A stretch of DNA of 64,000 nt, from NCBI GenBank assembly GCA_027864655.1, contig JAQAZG010000003.1, positions 124,001 through 188,000 on the forward strand, written 5' to 3'. The first letter of the stretch is position 1; the number at the start of each line of letters is the position of its first letter. The notes beneath the pieces are model-generated. The model made no database searches, was not told the DNA's origin, and worked only from the letters and a program-made list of their open reading frames with translations. The DNA is from Oleispirillum naphthae (GTDB lineage Bacteria; Pseudomonadota; Alphaproteobacteria; Rhodospirillales; Rhodospirillaceae). The translations under genes were made by a program, and so were the position numbers. Positions 47,512-57,585 of this stretch are shown piece by piece.

Positions 47512-49050
47512 ATGCTGCGGACCCTGCGCAACACCTCCCGTCTCATCACCATCGCGCGGGTTCTGGCGCGCCACGACGCGCTCTTCCTGCTCGACCGCCT
47601 GCCGGTCACCCGCCACATCGCGGGGATCGTCCGCCTGCTGTCCAGCCGCAGCGCCCCGGGCCGCCCGGGCGAGCGCCTCGCCCGAGCGCTGGTGGACCTC
47701 GGCCCCAGCTTCATCAAGTTCGGGCAGGCGCTGTCCACCCGCGCCGACCTGGTGGGCGACGAGGTGGCCGACGATCTCTCGGCGCTGCAGGACCGCCTCG
47801 CGCCGTTCCCCTTCGCCGAAGTGCGGGCGATCGTCGCCGAGGAGCTGGGCGCGCCGATTCCCGACCTCTTTTCCGAATTCGCCGAAACCCCGGTCGCCGC
47901 CGCCTCGGTGGCGCAGGTGCACCGCGCGGTGACCAAGGACGGCCGCACCGTGGCGGTGAAGGTGATCCGCCCCGGCGTCGAGGCCGCCTTCGACCGCGAC
48001 ATCGATCTGCTGTTCTGGCTCGCCGAGATCGCCGAGCGCGCCCAGCCCTCGCTGCGCCGCCTGCGCCCGGTGGACAGCGTCGAGACCTTCGAACGCACCG
48101 TCGCCATGGAGATGGACCTGCGCTTCGAGGCCGCCGCCGCCTCGGAACTCGGCGAGAACTTCATCGAGGACGAGACCTTCCGCGTGCCCGAGGTGATCTG
48201 GGCGCTCACCGGCAAGAGCGTGCTCACCACCGCGTGGATCGAGGGCATCCCGATCGACGAGCGCGGCCGCATCGCCGCCGCCGGGTTCGACCCGAAGGTG
48301 ATCGCCGAGCGCGCCGCCCGCGCCTTCTTCACGATGGTCTTCTCCGACGGCTTCTTTCACGGCGACATGCACCCCGGCAATCTCTTCGTCGGCGCGGCGG
48401 GCGAGATCATCGCCGTGGACTTCGGCATCATGGGCCGCATCGACGCGCCGACGCGCCGCTATCTCGGCGAGATGCTGCTCGCCTTCCTCCGGCGGGATTA
48501 CCACCGCGCCGCGGAGATGCACTTCGAGGCGGGCTACGTGCCGCAGGACCGCTCGGTCGAGCTGTTCGCCCAGGCCTGCCGCTCCATCGCCGAACCGATC
48601 TTCGACAAGCCCGCCTCGGAAATTTCGCTCGCCCGCCTGCTCTCCCAGCTGTTCAAGGTGACCGAGACCTTCGGCATGGAGGTCCAGCCGCAGCTCCTGA
48701 TCCTGCAGAAGACCATGCTCACCGCCGAGGGCGTGGGCCGCAGCCTCTGCCCGGACGTCAACTTCTGGGAGCTCGCCCGCCCGCTGGTCGAGGCGTGGAT
48801 GGCCGAGAACGTCTCCGCCCCGGCGCGCCTGCGCCGCACCCTGGAGGAGACGCTTTCCGCCGCCGCCACCCTGCCGCGCTTGATCGAGCGCGCCGAGCGC
48901 ATCTCCACCCAGTTCACCGACGACGGACTCAAGCTCCACCCCGACACCCTCAAGGCGCTGCTCACCCGGCGCAGGACCTCGGCGGTGCAGACCTGGCTGC
49001 CCTGGGCGCTGATCGTCGCCCTGTTCGCGCTGCTGGTGGCGCGGCGGTGA
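47512..49050 (+). CDS. ubiB: Ubiquinone biosynthesis regulatory kinase-like protein UbiB
   Basis: 512 residues. The ABC1/ADCK atypical kinase motif KxGQ is in GPSFIKFGQALSTRADLVGD near residue 67. The A-rich loop AAASVAQVHRAV replaces the P-loop, and catalytic HGDMHPGNLFV and VDFGIMGRID are near 283 and 303. One or two C-terminal membrane helices (LPWALIVALFALLVARR) anchor it in the inner membrane. Supports ubiquinone synthesis as an ATPase acting on lipid intermediates. Confidence 0.97.
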   Translation: MLRTLRNTSRLITIARVLARHDALFLLDRLPVTRHIAGIVRLLSSRSAPGRPGERLARALVDLGPSFIKFGQALSTRADLVGDEVADDLSALQDRLAPFPFAEVRAIVAEELGAPIPDLFSEFAETPVAAASVAQVHRAVTKDGRTVAVKVIRPGVEAAFDRDIDLLFWLAEIAERAQPSLRRLRPVDSVETFERTVAMEMDLRFEAAAASELGENFIEDETFRVPEVIWALTGKSVLTTAWIEGIPIDERGRIAAAGFDPKVIAERAARAFFTMVFSDGFFHGDMHPGNLFVGAAGEIIAVDFGIMGRIDAPTRRYLGEMLLAFLRRDYHRAAEMHFEAGYVPQDRSVELFAQACRSIAEPIFDKPASEISLARLLSQLFKVTETFGMEVQPQLLILQKTMLTAEGVGRSLCPDVNFWELARPLVEAWMAENVSAPARLRRTLEETLSAAATLPRLIERAERISTQFTDDGLKLHPDTLKALLTRRRTSAVQTWLPWALIVALFALLVARR

Positions 49051-49092
49051 AACTTCTCCGTCCGGCCCCCTTTACTTCCCGCCCGGCGTCGA

Positions 49093-49101
49093 TTATCCAC
49101 A
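49093..49101 (+). other. Single consensus DnaA box
   Basis: TTATCCACA, a perfect match to the E. coli consensus, in the 82-bp gap between ubiB and coaBC and 4.4 kb from dnaA. It is the only perfect copy I found in the window on either strand. One box does not make an origin. Confidence 0.45.
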
Positions 49102-49132
49102 AAAGAGGGCGGGCATCCCCGGGATTGAACAC

Positions 49133-50332
49133 ATGCTGACTGGAAAAAAGGTTTTCCTCATCATCGCGGGCGGCATCTCCGCCTATAAATGCCTGGACCT
49201 GATCCGCCGCCTGCGCGAACAGGGCGCAAGCGTGCGTTGCTGCCTCACCGAGAACGCCAAGGAATTCGTCACGCCGCTCTCCGTCGCCGCGCTTTCCCAG
49301 GGGCCGGTCTATACCGACCAGTTCTCGCTGAAGGACGAGAGCGAGATGAGCCACATCGAGCTCTCCCGCCAGTCCGACATCCTCGTCGTCGCCCCCGCCA
49401 CCGCCGACGTCATGGCCAAGATGGCCGCGGGCCTGGCCGACCAGCTCGCCACCACGCTTCTGCTCGCCACCGACAAGCCGGTGCTGATCGCGCCCGCGAT
49501 GAACCTGCGGATGTGGCTGCACGCCGCGACGCAAGCCAATCTCGCCACCTTGAAATCCCGCGGCATCCACGTCGTCGGCCCCAACGACGGCGCGATGGCG
49601 TGCAACGAGTTCGGTCCCGGCCGCATGGCCGAGGCGCCGGAGATCATGGCCGCCATCGACGCGGTGCTCAACCCGCGCCGCCCGCTTTCCGGCAGGCACA
49701 TCGTCGTCACCAGCGGCCCCACGGTGGAGCCGATCGACCCGGTGCGCATCATCGCCAACCGTTCCTCCGGCAAGCAGGGCCACGCCATCGCCGCGGCGCT
49801 CGCCGCGCTCGGCGCGCGCGTCACCCTGGTCAGCGGCCCCACCGCGCTGCCCGATCCCGAGGGCGTCGATGTGGTGCGCATCGAGACCGCGCGCGAAATG
49901 CTCGCCGCCTGCCAGGCGGCGCTGCCCGCCGCCGCCGCGGTGTGCGCCGCCGCCGTCGCCGACTGGGGGGTCAAGGCCCCCGCCGGGCAGAAGATGAAAA
50001 AATCCCCCGGCGCGCCGCCGCCCGCGATCGAACTCATCCCCAATCCGGACATCCTCGCCACCCTCGCCGCGCCCGGCGCGGCGCGGCCCGGCCTTGTCGT
50101 CGGCTTCGCCGCCGAGACCGAAAACCTGATCGAGCACGCCCGCGAAAAACGCGCCCGCAAGGGCTGCGACTGGATTCTCGCCAACGACGTCTCCGCCGCC
50201 GCGGGCACCTTCGGCGGCGAGACCAACCGCGTCCACCTGATCACCGCCGACGCCTGCGAACCCTGGCCCGTCCTCGACAAGCGGGCGGTGGCGCAGCGTC
50301 TTGCCGACCGTATCGCCGAGGCATTGTCATGA
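49133..50332 (+). CDS. coaBC: Bifunctional phosphopantothenoylcysteine decarboxylase/synthetase
   Basis: 399 residues. The N-terminal CoaC flavoprotein has the catalytic His in [20 protein letters not shown], the PxMNxxMW-type signature [14 protein letters not shown] near residue 121, and [13 protein letters not shown] with the active Cys near 158. The C-terminal CoaB domain shows [20 protein letters not shown] and [12 protein letters not shown] near 210. Performs two steps of CoA synthesis. Overlaps dut by 4 bp (ATGA). Confidence 0.97.
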   Translation: MLTGKKVFLIIAGGISAYKCLDLIRRLREQGASVRCCLTENAKEFVTPLSVAALSQGPVYTDQFSLKDESEMSHIELSRQSDILVVAPATADVMAKMAAGLADQLATTLLLATDKPVLIAPAMNLRMWLHAATQANLATLKSRGIHVVGPNDGAMACNEFGPGRMAEAPEIMAAIDAVLNPRRPLSGRHIVVTSGPTVEPIDPVRIIANRSSGKQGHAIAAALAALGARVTLVSGPTALPDPEGVDVVRIETAREMLAACQAALPAAAAVCAAAVADWGVKAPAGQKMKKSPGAPPPAIELIPNPDILATLAAPGAARPGLVVGFAAETENLIEHAREKRARKGCDWILANDVSAAAGTFGGETNRVHLITADACEPWPVLDKRAVAQRLADRIAEALS

Positions 50333-50796
50333 GTATCGTCACCGTTCCCGTCGCCGTCCCCGTGCAGCGCCTGCCGCACGGCGAGGACCTGGCCCTGCCG
50401 AAATACCAGACGCCGGGCGCGGCGGGGGTGGACCTGCTCGCCGCGCTGGCCGAGCCCAGAACCCTTGCGCCGGGCGAGCGCGCCCTGGTGCCCACCGGCA
50501 TCGCCATCGCCCTGCCGCCGGGCTACGAGGCTCAGGTGCGGCCGCGCTCCGGCCTTGCGCTCAAACACGGGGTGACGGTGCTCAACGCGCCGGGCACCAT
50601 CGATGCCGACTACCGCGGCGAGATCGGCGTGATCCTGATCAATCTGGGGCAGGAGTCCTTCACCATCGCCCCCGGCGAGCGCATCGCCCAGATGGTGGTG
50701 GCGCCGCTGTCGCGCATCGTCTGGCAGTCCATGGGCACTGCGCTTTCCGAAACCGGGCGGGGCGCAGGGGGTTTCGGCTCCACTGGCGCCAAATAG
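50329..50796 (+). CDS. dut: dUTP diphosphatase
   Basis: 155 residues, a normal trimeric dUTPase. The conserved motifs are [11 protein letters not shown] near residue 30, [20 protein letters not shown] near 71, [14 protein letters not shown] near 91, GERIAQMVV near 115 and the glycine-rich tail [11 protein letters not shown]. Hydrolyses dUTP to dUMP. ATGA overlap with coaBC, a standard alphaproteobacterial pairing. Confidence 0.98.
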   Translation: MSIVTVPVAVPVQRLPHGEDLALPKYQTPGAAGVDLLAALAEPRTLAPGERALVPTGIAIALPPGYEAQVRPRSGLALKHGVTVLNAPGTIDADYRGEIGVILINLGQESFTIAPGERIAQMVVAPLSRIVWQSMGTALSETGRGAGGFGSTGAK

Positions 50797-50815
50797 TTCC
50801 GGCGGAGGTGCGGAG

Positions 50816-51271
50816 ATGCTCAACCCGTCGAAGAAAACCCTGTTCGCCATCGAGGCGGTGCTCGACATCGCCTACAACGCCGGCGGCGAACCGGTGCAAA
50901 GCAGCGAGATCACCGCACGCCAGGGAATCCCCCGGCGCTACCTGGAACAGACCCTCCAGGCCCTGGTGCGCGCCAATATCCTTATCGGCGTGCGCGGGCC
51001 GCGCGGCGGCTACCGCCTGGCGCGGGAGCGCCGCCGCATTTCCGTGGGCGACATCGTGCGCGTCGTCCAGGCGGGAGAGGCCGCCGCCTCCCCCGGGGCC
51101 GACCTGCCGAATTCCGAAATCGGCGCCAAGGTGATCCAACCGATGTGGGGGGACCTCCAGGCCTCCCTGATGGCCCGCCTCGACGAACTCAGCATCGATG
51201 CCCTGTGCCAGAGCGCCAGCGAACAAGGCGTGCCCTGCACCGCCCGCGAACGCCTGAGCTACGAAATCTGA
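50816..51271 (+). CDS. Rrf2-family transcriptional regulator (CymR-like)
   Basis: 151 residues. A winged helix covers residues 1-85: [20 protein letters not shown], then [20 protein letters not shown] and [20 protein letters not shown]. The three-Cys cluster loop of IscR is absent; only two Cys occur late ([14 protein letters not shown]). Position 10 bp before cysK suggests a CymR-like control of cysteine synthesis, in which CysK itself can act as co-regulator. That role is inference from context. Confidence 0.88.
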   Translation: MLNPSKKTLFAIEAVLDIAYNAGGEPVQSSEITARQGIPRRYLEQTLQALVRANILIGVRGPRGGYRLARERRRISVGDIVRVVQAGEAAASPGADLPNSEIGAKVIQPMWGDLQASLMARLDELSIDALCQSASEQGVPCTARERLSYEI

Positions 51272-51281
51272 AGGAGCCGCC

Positions 51282-52247
51282 ATGACCCAGCCTCCGCCCT
51301 CCGCCGCCTTCCGCGGCCGCATCTACGACGACGTGCTCGCCACCATCGGCGCGACGCCCTTGGTGCGCTTCTCCCGCCTCGCCGCCGAAAACGGCGTCGG
51401 TGCGGAAATTCTCGCCAAACTCGAATTCTTCAACCCCCTCGCCTCGGTCAAGGACCGCATCGGCCTGGCGATGATCGCCGACGCCGAATCCCGCGGCGAA
51501 ATCGACAAGGACACCGTCCTCATCGAGCCGACCTCCGGCAACACCGGCATCGCGCTCGCCTTCGTCTGCGCCGCCAAGGGCTACCAGCTCGTCCTCACCA
51601 TGCCGGAAAGCATGTCGGCGGAACGCCGCAAGATGCTCGCCCTGCTCGGCGCGCGCCTCGAACTCACCCCCGCCGCCAAGGGAATGAAGGGCGCCATCGC
51701 CCGCGCCGAGGAACTCGCCAAGGAGCTTCCCAAGGCGAAAATCCTCCAGCAGTTCGCCAACCCCGCCAATCCGGCGGCGCACCGCGCCACCACGGCGGAG
51801 GAAATCTGGGCCGATACCGCGGGCGAGGTGGATATCCTCGTCGCCGGGGTCGGCACCGGCGGCACGCTGACCGGCATCGGCGCGGCGCTGAAGGAAAAGA
51901 AACCCGGCGTCCGCATCGTCGCGGTGGAGCCGGAGGACAGCCCCGTGCTCTCCGGCGGCGCGCCCGGCGCGCACGGCATCCAGGGCATCGGCGCGGGCTT
52001 CGTCCCCGAAGTCCTCGATGCCTCGCTGATCGACGAAGTGGTGCAGATCGCCACCGCCACCGCGCTGGCCACCGCGCGCGCCGCCGCGCGCAGCGAAGGC
52101 GCGCCGGTCGGCATCTCCTCCGGCGCGGCGCTCGCCGCCGCCATCGAACTCGGCAAACGCCCGGAAAACGCAGGCAAGAAAATCGTCGTGATCATCCCCT
52201 CGTTCGCCGAACGCTACCTCTCCACCGCGCTGTTCGACGGCCTGTGA
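51282..52247 (+). CDS. cysK: Cysteine synthase A (O-acetylserine sulfhydrylase)
   Basis: 321 residues. The PLP lysine lies in [16 protein letters not shown] near residue 50; the Asn loop [20 protein letters not shown] follows near 80; the glycine loop [20 protein letters not shown] is near 190; and [15 protein letters not shown] near 235 is typical of CysK. It makes cysteine from O-acetylserine and sulfide. Coupled to the upstream Rrf2 gene. Its stop is 9 bp before an intergenic element. Confidence 0.96.
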   Translation: MTQPPPSAAFRGRIYDDVLATIGATPLVRFSRLAAENGVGAEILAKLEFFNPLASVKDRIGLAMIADAESRGEIDKDTVLIEPTSGNTGIALAFVCAAKGYQLVLTMPESMSAERRKMLALLGARLELTPAAKGMKGAIARAEELAKELPKAKILQQFANPANPAAHRATTAEEIWADTAGEVDILVAGVGTGGTLTGIGAALKEKKPGVRIVAVEPEDSPVLSGGAPGAHGIQGIGAGFVPEVLDASLIDEVVQIATATALATARAAARSEGAPVGISSGAALAAAIELGKRPENAGKKIVVIIPSFAERYLSTALFDGL

Positions 52248-52256
52248 GGGAAAAAT

Positions 52257-52435
52257 AAAACTTCGCGGAGGGACTCGGTCCCTCCGCACCTCCCCTAAGC
52301 TTTGGTTTTTGCGCGTGGCGCGATAGAGCCATCACGCGGCGCGACAATCGATAGCCGCTTCGCGGCGGAAAACTTATGGGGTCTGGGGACCGAGTCCCCA
52401 GCGGGGTCCAGGGGCAGCGCCCCTGGCCTGGTTTT
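52257..52435 (+). repeat. Intergenic compound element 10 (intact)
   Basis: Left beta-3 arm: AAAACTTCGCGG, hairpin GAGGGACTCGGTCCCTC, CGCACC, inner end TCCCCTAAGCTTTGG. Cap TTTTTGCGCGTGGCGCGATA, spacer CATCACGCGGCGCGACAATC, cap CCGCTTCGCGGCGGAAAAC. Right alpha-2 arm (reverse): TTATGGGGTC, hairpin TGGGGACCGAGTCCCCA, GCGGGGTCC, hairpin AGGGGCAGCGCCCCT, GGCCTGGTTTTT. Between cysK and the MoeB/ThiF gene, which starts 18 bp after its end. Confidence 0.87.
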
Positions 52436-52453
52436 TCGGCAAGGGAGCCCGCC

Positions 52454-53205
52454 ATGGCTTTGACGTCCGGCCAGAACATGCGGTACGCGCGGCAGATTCT
52501 GCTGCCGGAGGTTTCCGGCGCGGGGCAGGAAGCGCTTTTGGCCGCGCGGGTTCTGGTGGTGGGTGCGGGCGGCCTCGGCGCGCCGGTGCTGCTCTATCTC
52601 GCGGCGGCGGGGGTGGGGCGCATCGTCATCGCCGACGACGACGCGGTGACGCTGTCCAATTTGCAGCGCCAGGTGCTCTACGAGACCGCGGATGTGGGCC
52701 GGCCCAAGGCCGCCTGCGCCGCCGCGCGGCTGGCCGCGCTCAACCCGGATGCGGCGGTGGAGGCCCTGGCCCTGCGCGTTTCCGCCGCCAACGCGGCGGA
52801 ACTGGTGGCGGCCTGCGACGTGGCGGTGGACTGCTGCGACAACTTCGGCAGCCGCTTCGCCCTCGGCGACGCCTGCCTCGCCGAGGGCAAGCCCCTGGTC
52901 TCCGCCGCGGTGCAGGGATTCTCCGGCCAGCTTGCGGTGTTCGACCCGGCGCACGGCGGGCCGTGCTTCCGCTGCTTCAACCCGGCGCCGCCGCCGCGCG
53001 ACGGCCGCGCCTGCGAAGAGATCGGCATCCTCGGCGCGGTGGCGGGCATGGTCGGCGCGGCGCAGGCGCTGGCGGTGCTCAAGCTCATCCTCGGCCTCGG
53101 CGACGACGCGCAAGGCTTCCTCCAGGTCTTCGACGGCCTCGCCGGAACCGCGCGCCGCGTCCGCCTGCCGCGCGACCCCGCCTGCCCGGCGTGCGGTGGT
53201 CGGTA

Positions 53206-53206
<1 letters not shown>
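52454..53206 (+). CDS. MoeB/ThiF-family adenylyltransferase (E1-like)
   Basis: 250 residues from ATG 52454 with AAGGGAG upstream. E1-like Rossmann fold: RYARQILLPEVSGAGQEALL, nucleotide loop VVGAGGLGAPVLLYLAAAGV near residue 38, ADDDAVTLSNLQRQVLY, and AVDCCDNFGSRFALGDACLA. Zinc Cys pairs: CFRCFNP near 172 and CPACGGR at the C-terminus. No rhodanese domain. Activates the C-terminal Gly-Gly of a small sulfur carrier (MoaD or ThiS); which one cannot be decided. In relatives this gene often sits next to dut; here Rrf2-cysK and an element lie between. Confidence 0.9.
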
Positions 53207-54250
<1,044 letters not shown>

Positions 54251-54261
54251 GGGGCGAAAAA

Positions 54262-54447
54262 ACCAAAACTTTCCGGAGGGTCGCGGACCCTCCGGGCCTC
54301 CCATAACTTGTTTTTCCGCGAAGCGGGATAGAGCCGTCATGCGGCGTGACGGTTGATTGCCGCTACGCGGCGAAAAACCAGTTATGGGGTCCGGGGACCG
54401 AGTCCCCGGCGGGGTCCAGGGGCAGCGCCCCTGGCCTTGTTTTTTTG
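54262..54447 (+). repeat. Intergenic compound element 12 (intact)
   Basis: Left beta-type arm: CCAAAACTTTCCGG, hairpin GAGGGTCGCGGACCCTC, CGGGCC, inner end TCCCATAACTTG. Cap TTTTTCCGCGAAGCGGGATA, spacer with GTCATGCGGCGTGACGG, cap CCGCTACGCGGCGAAAAAC. Right alpha-2 arm (reverse): CAGTTATGGGGTCC, hairpin GGGGACCGAGTCCCC, GGCGGGGTCC, hairpin AGGGGCAGCGCCCCT, GGCCTTGTTTTTTT. Fills the gap between convergent SDR and EamA stop codons. Confidence 0.87.
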
Positions 54448-54451
54448 GGGG

Positions 54452-55330
54452 CTACGCCCGCGCCGGGCGGGCGGCGATGGCGGCGCTGCCGGCGGAGGCG
54501 GCGACCATGCAGGCGATGGCGAGCCACTGCGGGCCGGTGAGCCGTTCGCCGAGGACGACGAAGCCGGAGAACGCGGCGACGGCGGGCGCGGTGCTGACCA
54601 GGATGCCGAAGACGAAGCGCGGCAGGAAGCGCAGGGCCATCATTTCCAGCGAGTAGGGCAGGGTGCTGGAGAAGAGGGCGATGACCGCGCCGAGGGCGAG
54701 GGTGGAGGGTTCCAGCAGCGCCGCGCCCGCGGTGTGCAGGCCGAGCGGCACCATGCAGGCGGCGGAGACGGCCATGCCGATGGCGACCGCCTGTCCTCCG
54801 GCGAGGATGCCGGAGATGCGTTTGCCGGAGAGGATGTAGAGCGCCCAGCAGAGTCCCGCGCCGCCCGCATAGGCGAGCCCGCGCCAGTCGAGGCCGCGGT
54901 TGGCCTGGTGCAGCGGCAGCAGCAGGGAGAGGCCGAGGACGGCGAGCGCGAGCCAGACGAAATCGAGCGGTTTGCGCGAGGAGATCAGCACCACGAAGAG
55001 CGGCCCCGCCACCTCGATGGCGACGCCGATGCCGATCGGGATGAGGGCGAACGCCTTGTAGATGAGGAGGTTCATCACCCCGAGGGAGAGGCCGTAGGCG
55101 AGGAGGTTGACGCGGTGCCGCCACGCCGCCGCGGCGTTGCGCCAGGGCCGCCACATCGCCGCGAGGAGGAGGGCGGAGATGCCGACGCGCAGCGCCACCA
55201 TGCCTTCCACGCCGACCAGGGGGAAGAGGGTTTTGGCGAAGGCGGCGACGAGGTTCTGCGAGAACAGCGAGCCGACGATGGCGAGCGTCGCCATCGGCAC
55301 GTGGGTGGGGGAGGCGGGTACGCTCGTCAT
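54452..55330 (-). CDS. EamA-family transporter (RhtA-like)
   Basis: 292 residues with about ten membrane helices in two EamA repeats (roughly residues 10-140 and 150-285). YKAFALIPIGIGVAIEVAGP near 97 and LFSSTLPYSLEMMALRFLPR near 220 resemble RhtA, the inner-membrane threonine/homoserine exporter of the drug/metabolite superfamily. The substrate is not provable. Next gene upstream on the same strand is 27 bp away, so probably co-transcribed. Confidence 0.9.
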   Translation of the reverse strand: MTSVPASPTHVPMATLAIVGSLFSQNLVAAFAKTLFPLVGVEGMVALRVGISALLLAAMWRPWRNAAAAWRHRVNLLAYGLSLGVMNLLIYKAFALIPIGIGVAIEVAGPLFVVLISSRKPLDFVWLALAVLGLSLLLPLHQANRGLDWRGLAYAGGAGLCWALYILSGKRISGILAGGQAVAIGMAVSAACMVPLGLHTAGAALLEPSTLALGAVIALFSSTLPYSLEMMALRFLPRFVFGILVSTAPAVAAFSGFVVLGERLTGPQWLAIACMVAASAGSAAIAARPARA

Positions 55331-55357
55331 CGGCTACGGCGCGGCGGCGCCTCCATC

Positions 55358-56335
55358 CTACAGGTTGGGCAGAACGCGGTCGGGCGGGCGGTGGCCGTCT
55401 ACGAAGGTCTTGATGTCGATCAGCACCTTCTGGCCCATTTCGTGCCGCGCCTCGAAGGTGGCGGCGCCGAGGTGGGGCATCAGCACCACATTGTCGAGGG
55501 CGACGAAGCGCGGGTCCACCGCCGGTTCGTTCTGGAACACGTCGAGCGCCGCGCCGGCGATGCGCCGCGTGGCGAGGAGTTCGAGCAGCGCGTCCTCGTC
55601 GATCACCGAGCCGCGCGCGGTGTTGACCAGGTACGAGGTCGGGCGCATCAGCTCGAGGCGGCGGCGGTTGAGCAGGTGGTGGGTCTGCGGCGTGCCGGGG
55701 CAGTGGATGGAGATCACGTCCATGCGCGGCAGCATCTGGTCCAGTTCGTCCCAGTAGGTGGCTTCCAGCGCGTCCTCGACCGAGGGGTGGAGGCGGCGGC
55801 GGTTGTGGTAGTGGATGGACATGCCGAAGCCGCGCGCGCGTTCCGCCACCGCCTGGCCGATGCGGCCCATGCCGATGATGCCCAGGCGCTTGCCGGAGAC
55901 GCGGCTGCCGAGCATGGTGGTGGGGCCCCAGCCCTCCCACTTGCCGGCGCGCACCAGGCGGTCGCCCTCGATCAGGCGGCGCGGCACCGAGAGCAGCAGC
56001 GCCATGGTCATTTCGGCGGTGTCCTCGGTGAGCACGTCGGGGGTGTTGGTGACGGTGATGCCGCGGCTCTGCGCGAAGGCGACGTCGATGTGGTCGGTGC
56101 CCGAGCCGAAGTTGGCGATCAGCTTGAAGTGGGGCGTGGCGGATTCGAGGATGGCGCGGTCGATGACGTCGGTGACGGTGGGGACCAGGACGTCGGCTTC
56201 CGCCACCGCTTGCGCCAGTTCCGCCGCGCTCATGCGGTGGTCGTCGGTGTTGAGCCGCACGTCGAAGAGTTCCTTCATGCGGGTTTCGACGACTTCGGGC
56301 AGGCGGCGGGTGACGATGACGATCGGCTTTTTCAT
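55358..56335 (-). CDS. D-isomer 2-hydroxyacid dehydrogenase (glyoxylate/hydroxypyruvate reductase-like)
   Basis: 325 residues from ATG 56335. NAD(P) loop LGIIGMGRIGQAVAERARGF near residue 152, ANFGSGTDHIDVAFAQSRGI near 75, catalytic Arg in VNTARGSVIDEDALLELLAT near 239, Glu in VFQNEPAVDP and His in MPHLGAATFEARHEM near 290. The combination is typical of GyaR/GhrB-type glyoxylate or hydroxypyruvate reductases. Divergent from the SH3 gene with a 122-bp gap. Confidence 0.92.
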   Translation of the reverse strand: MKKPIVIVTRRLPEVVETRMKELFDVRLNTDDHRMSAAELAQAVAEADVLVPTVTDVIDRAILESATPHFKLIANFGSGTDHIDVAFAQSRGITVTNTPDVLTEDTAEMTMALLLSVPRRLIEGDRLVRAGKWEGWGPTTMLGSRVSGKRLGIIGMGRIGQAVAERARGFGMSIHYHNRRRLHPSVEDALEATYWDELDQMLPRMDVISIHCPGTPQTHHLLNRRRLELMRPTSYLVNTARGSVIDEDALLELLATRRIAGAALDVFQNEPAVDPRFVALDNVVLMPHLGAATFEARHEMGQKVLIDIKTFVDGHRPPDRVLPNL

Positions 56336-56457
56336 GGATGTTCCTCCCGCGGGCTTGGCGAGACTTACCAATCCCGGAGACTCTTGTCCAGGGGTTGAGC
56401 CGGGGGGGGCTTGACGCTATGGTGGCACCCGATCCGCTGGAGAGAGGCCGAGAGCCG

Positions 56458-56979
56458 ATGCGCCGTCCGTTTTTGCGTGCCGTGATGCGCGCCGTTGCCG
56501 CCGTCCTCGTGGTGGGCGTGTGCGCCGGAACCGCCGCCGCGGCCGACCCCAACGGGGAAACCGGTCTGCGGCTGCCGCGTTTCGCCTCGCTGCGCGCGAC
56601 GCAGGTGAACCTGCGCTCCGGCCCCGGCGTGCGCTATCCCATCGAGTGGGTGTACCTGCAACGCGACCTGCCGGTGGAGATCATCCAGGAGTTCGACCAC
56701 TGGCGGAAGGTCCGCGACTGGGAGGGCACCGAGGGCTGGGTGCACCGCAGCATGCTGTCCGGCGCGCGGGCGATCCGCATCATCGGCCCGATGACGCCGC
56801 TGCGCGCGTCCGCCGGGCCGGAAAGCCCGGCGGTCGCACAGTTGGAGGGCGGCGTCATCGGCCGCCTGCTTTCGTGTCCGGAGGGCTCGGCGTTCTGCCG
56901 CGTCGAGGCCGGGGGGTATGCCGGTTGGCTGCCGCGCGCCGCCTTCTGGGGCGTCTACCGCGGCGAGACGGTGAAGTAG
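56458..56979 (+). CDS. Exported SH3-like domain protein
   Basis: 173 residues from ATG 56458, with GGAGAGAGG upstream. Signal peptide, residues 1-28 (AVAAVLVVGVCAGTAAA). It is followed by a bacterial SH3 (SH3_4/DUF1058) domain: VNLRSGPGVRYPIEWVYLQR near 51 and GTEGWVHRSMLSGARAIRI near 90, then a second SH3-like repeat in the C-terminal part (YAGWLPRAAFWGVYRGET). Likely a periplasmic cell-wall or protein-binding module. Common near Irr and hydroxyacid dehydrogenase genes in alphaproteobacteria. Confidence 0.9.
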   Translation: MRRPFLRAVMRAVAAVLVVGVCAGTAAAADPNGETGLRLPRFASLRATQVNLRSGPGVRYPIEWVYLQRDLPVEIIQEFDHWRKVRDWEGTEGWVHRSMLSGARAIRIIGPMTPLRASAGPESPAVAQLEGGVIGRLLSCPEGSAFCRVEAGGYAGWLPRAAFWGVYRGETVK

Positions 56980-56981
56980 CC

Positions 56982-57401
56982 TCAGGCGTCCGCCAGGCGG
57001 ATCACCACATCGATGCGTTTGATCACCGTGCCATCGGGAACCATCGGCGCGCCGGTGACCCGCAGGTGGTCGCCGGGCACGTCTTCCAGCATGCCGGAGG
57101 ACTCGTGGTAGTAGTGGTGGTGCTCGGTGGTGTTGGTGTCGAAGTACGAACAGCCGGTATCCACCACGATTTCCCGCAACAGGCCCGCCCCGGTGAACTG
57201 GTGCAGGGTGTTGTAGACGGTGGCGAGAGAAACCCGCGCGCCTTCCGCCGCGGCTTCCTTGTGCAGGGTCTCGGCGGTGATGTGGCGGTCTGGCTTTTCG
57301 AACAGAAGCTTGGCGAGCGCCAGACGCTGCCGCGTCGGGCGCAGGTTGACCGAGCGGAGCTGCTCGAGAACGTGTGAGAACGGTCGTGTGCGATTGAACA
57401 T
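56982..57401 (-). CDS. irr: Iron response regulator Irr (Fur family)
   Basis: 139 residues from ATG 57401; a TTG 28 codons upstream would add a Pro/Gly-rich extension with no support. Winged helix: RSVNLRPTRQRLALAKLLFE near residue 16, ISAETLH-like text (here ITAETLHKEAAAEGARVSLA), TVYNTLHQFTGAGLLREIVV. TNTTEHHHYYHESSG near 88 carries the triple-His of Irr proteins instead of the Fur CxxC motifs, which are absent. In rhizobia Irr senses haem and controls iron and haem genes. Convergent with the SH3 gene, 2 bp apart. Confidence 0.9.
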   Translation of the reverse strand: MFNRTRPFSHVLEQLRSVNLRPTRQRLALAKLLFEKPDRHITAETLHKEAAAEGARVSLATVYNTLHQFTGAGLLREIVVDTGCSYFDTNTTEHHHYYHESSGMLEDVPGDHLRVTGAPMVPDGTVIKRIDVVIRLADA

Positions 57402-57505
57402 GCGCAAATTTACCGGCCGAGGCCGGTCCCCCCCTTGCGGGCCGTTTGCCGCAATATTGTTTTTTCCCTCCTCAATGTATTTCAAATTGCGGATACAAAT
57501 GCAAC

Positions 57506-57544
57506 TAAGAAGCCGACAAACACCTATGGTTTGTCGGCTTCTTA
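57506..57544 (-). terminator. Perfect 16-bp hairpin, likely terminator
   Basis: TAAGAAGCCGACAAAC at 57506-57521 and its exact complement at 57529-57544, with a 7-nt loop. It lies 42 bp beyond the stop of the minus-strand nitronate-monooxygenase-like gene and upstream of irr. Only weak T-richness flanks it, so an operator or RNA-stability role is an alternative. Confidence 0.6.
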
Positions 57545-57585
57545 AAACGACTCTTGAGTAAAGGACGCGGCGGTAGCCTTGCGGC

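Noticed and set aside
45433-48939. 1168-codon minus-strand frame spanning ubiE and ubiB
   Set aside because: Only its last 120 codons, from ATG 45792, form a credible small gene; the rest is antisense to ubiE and ubiB and out of frame with mutM.
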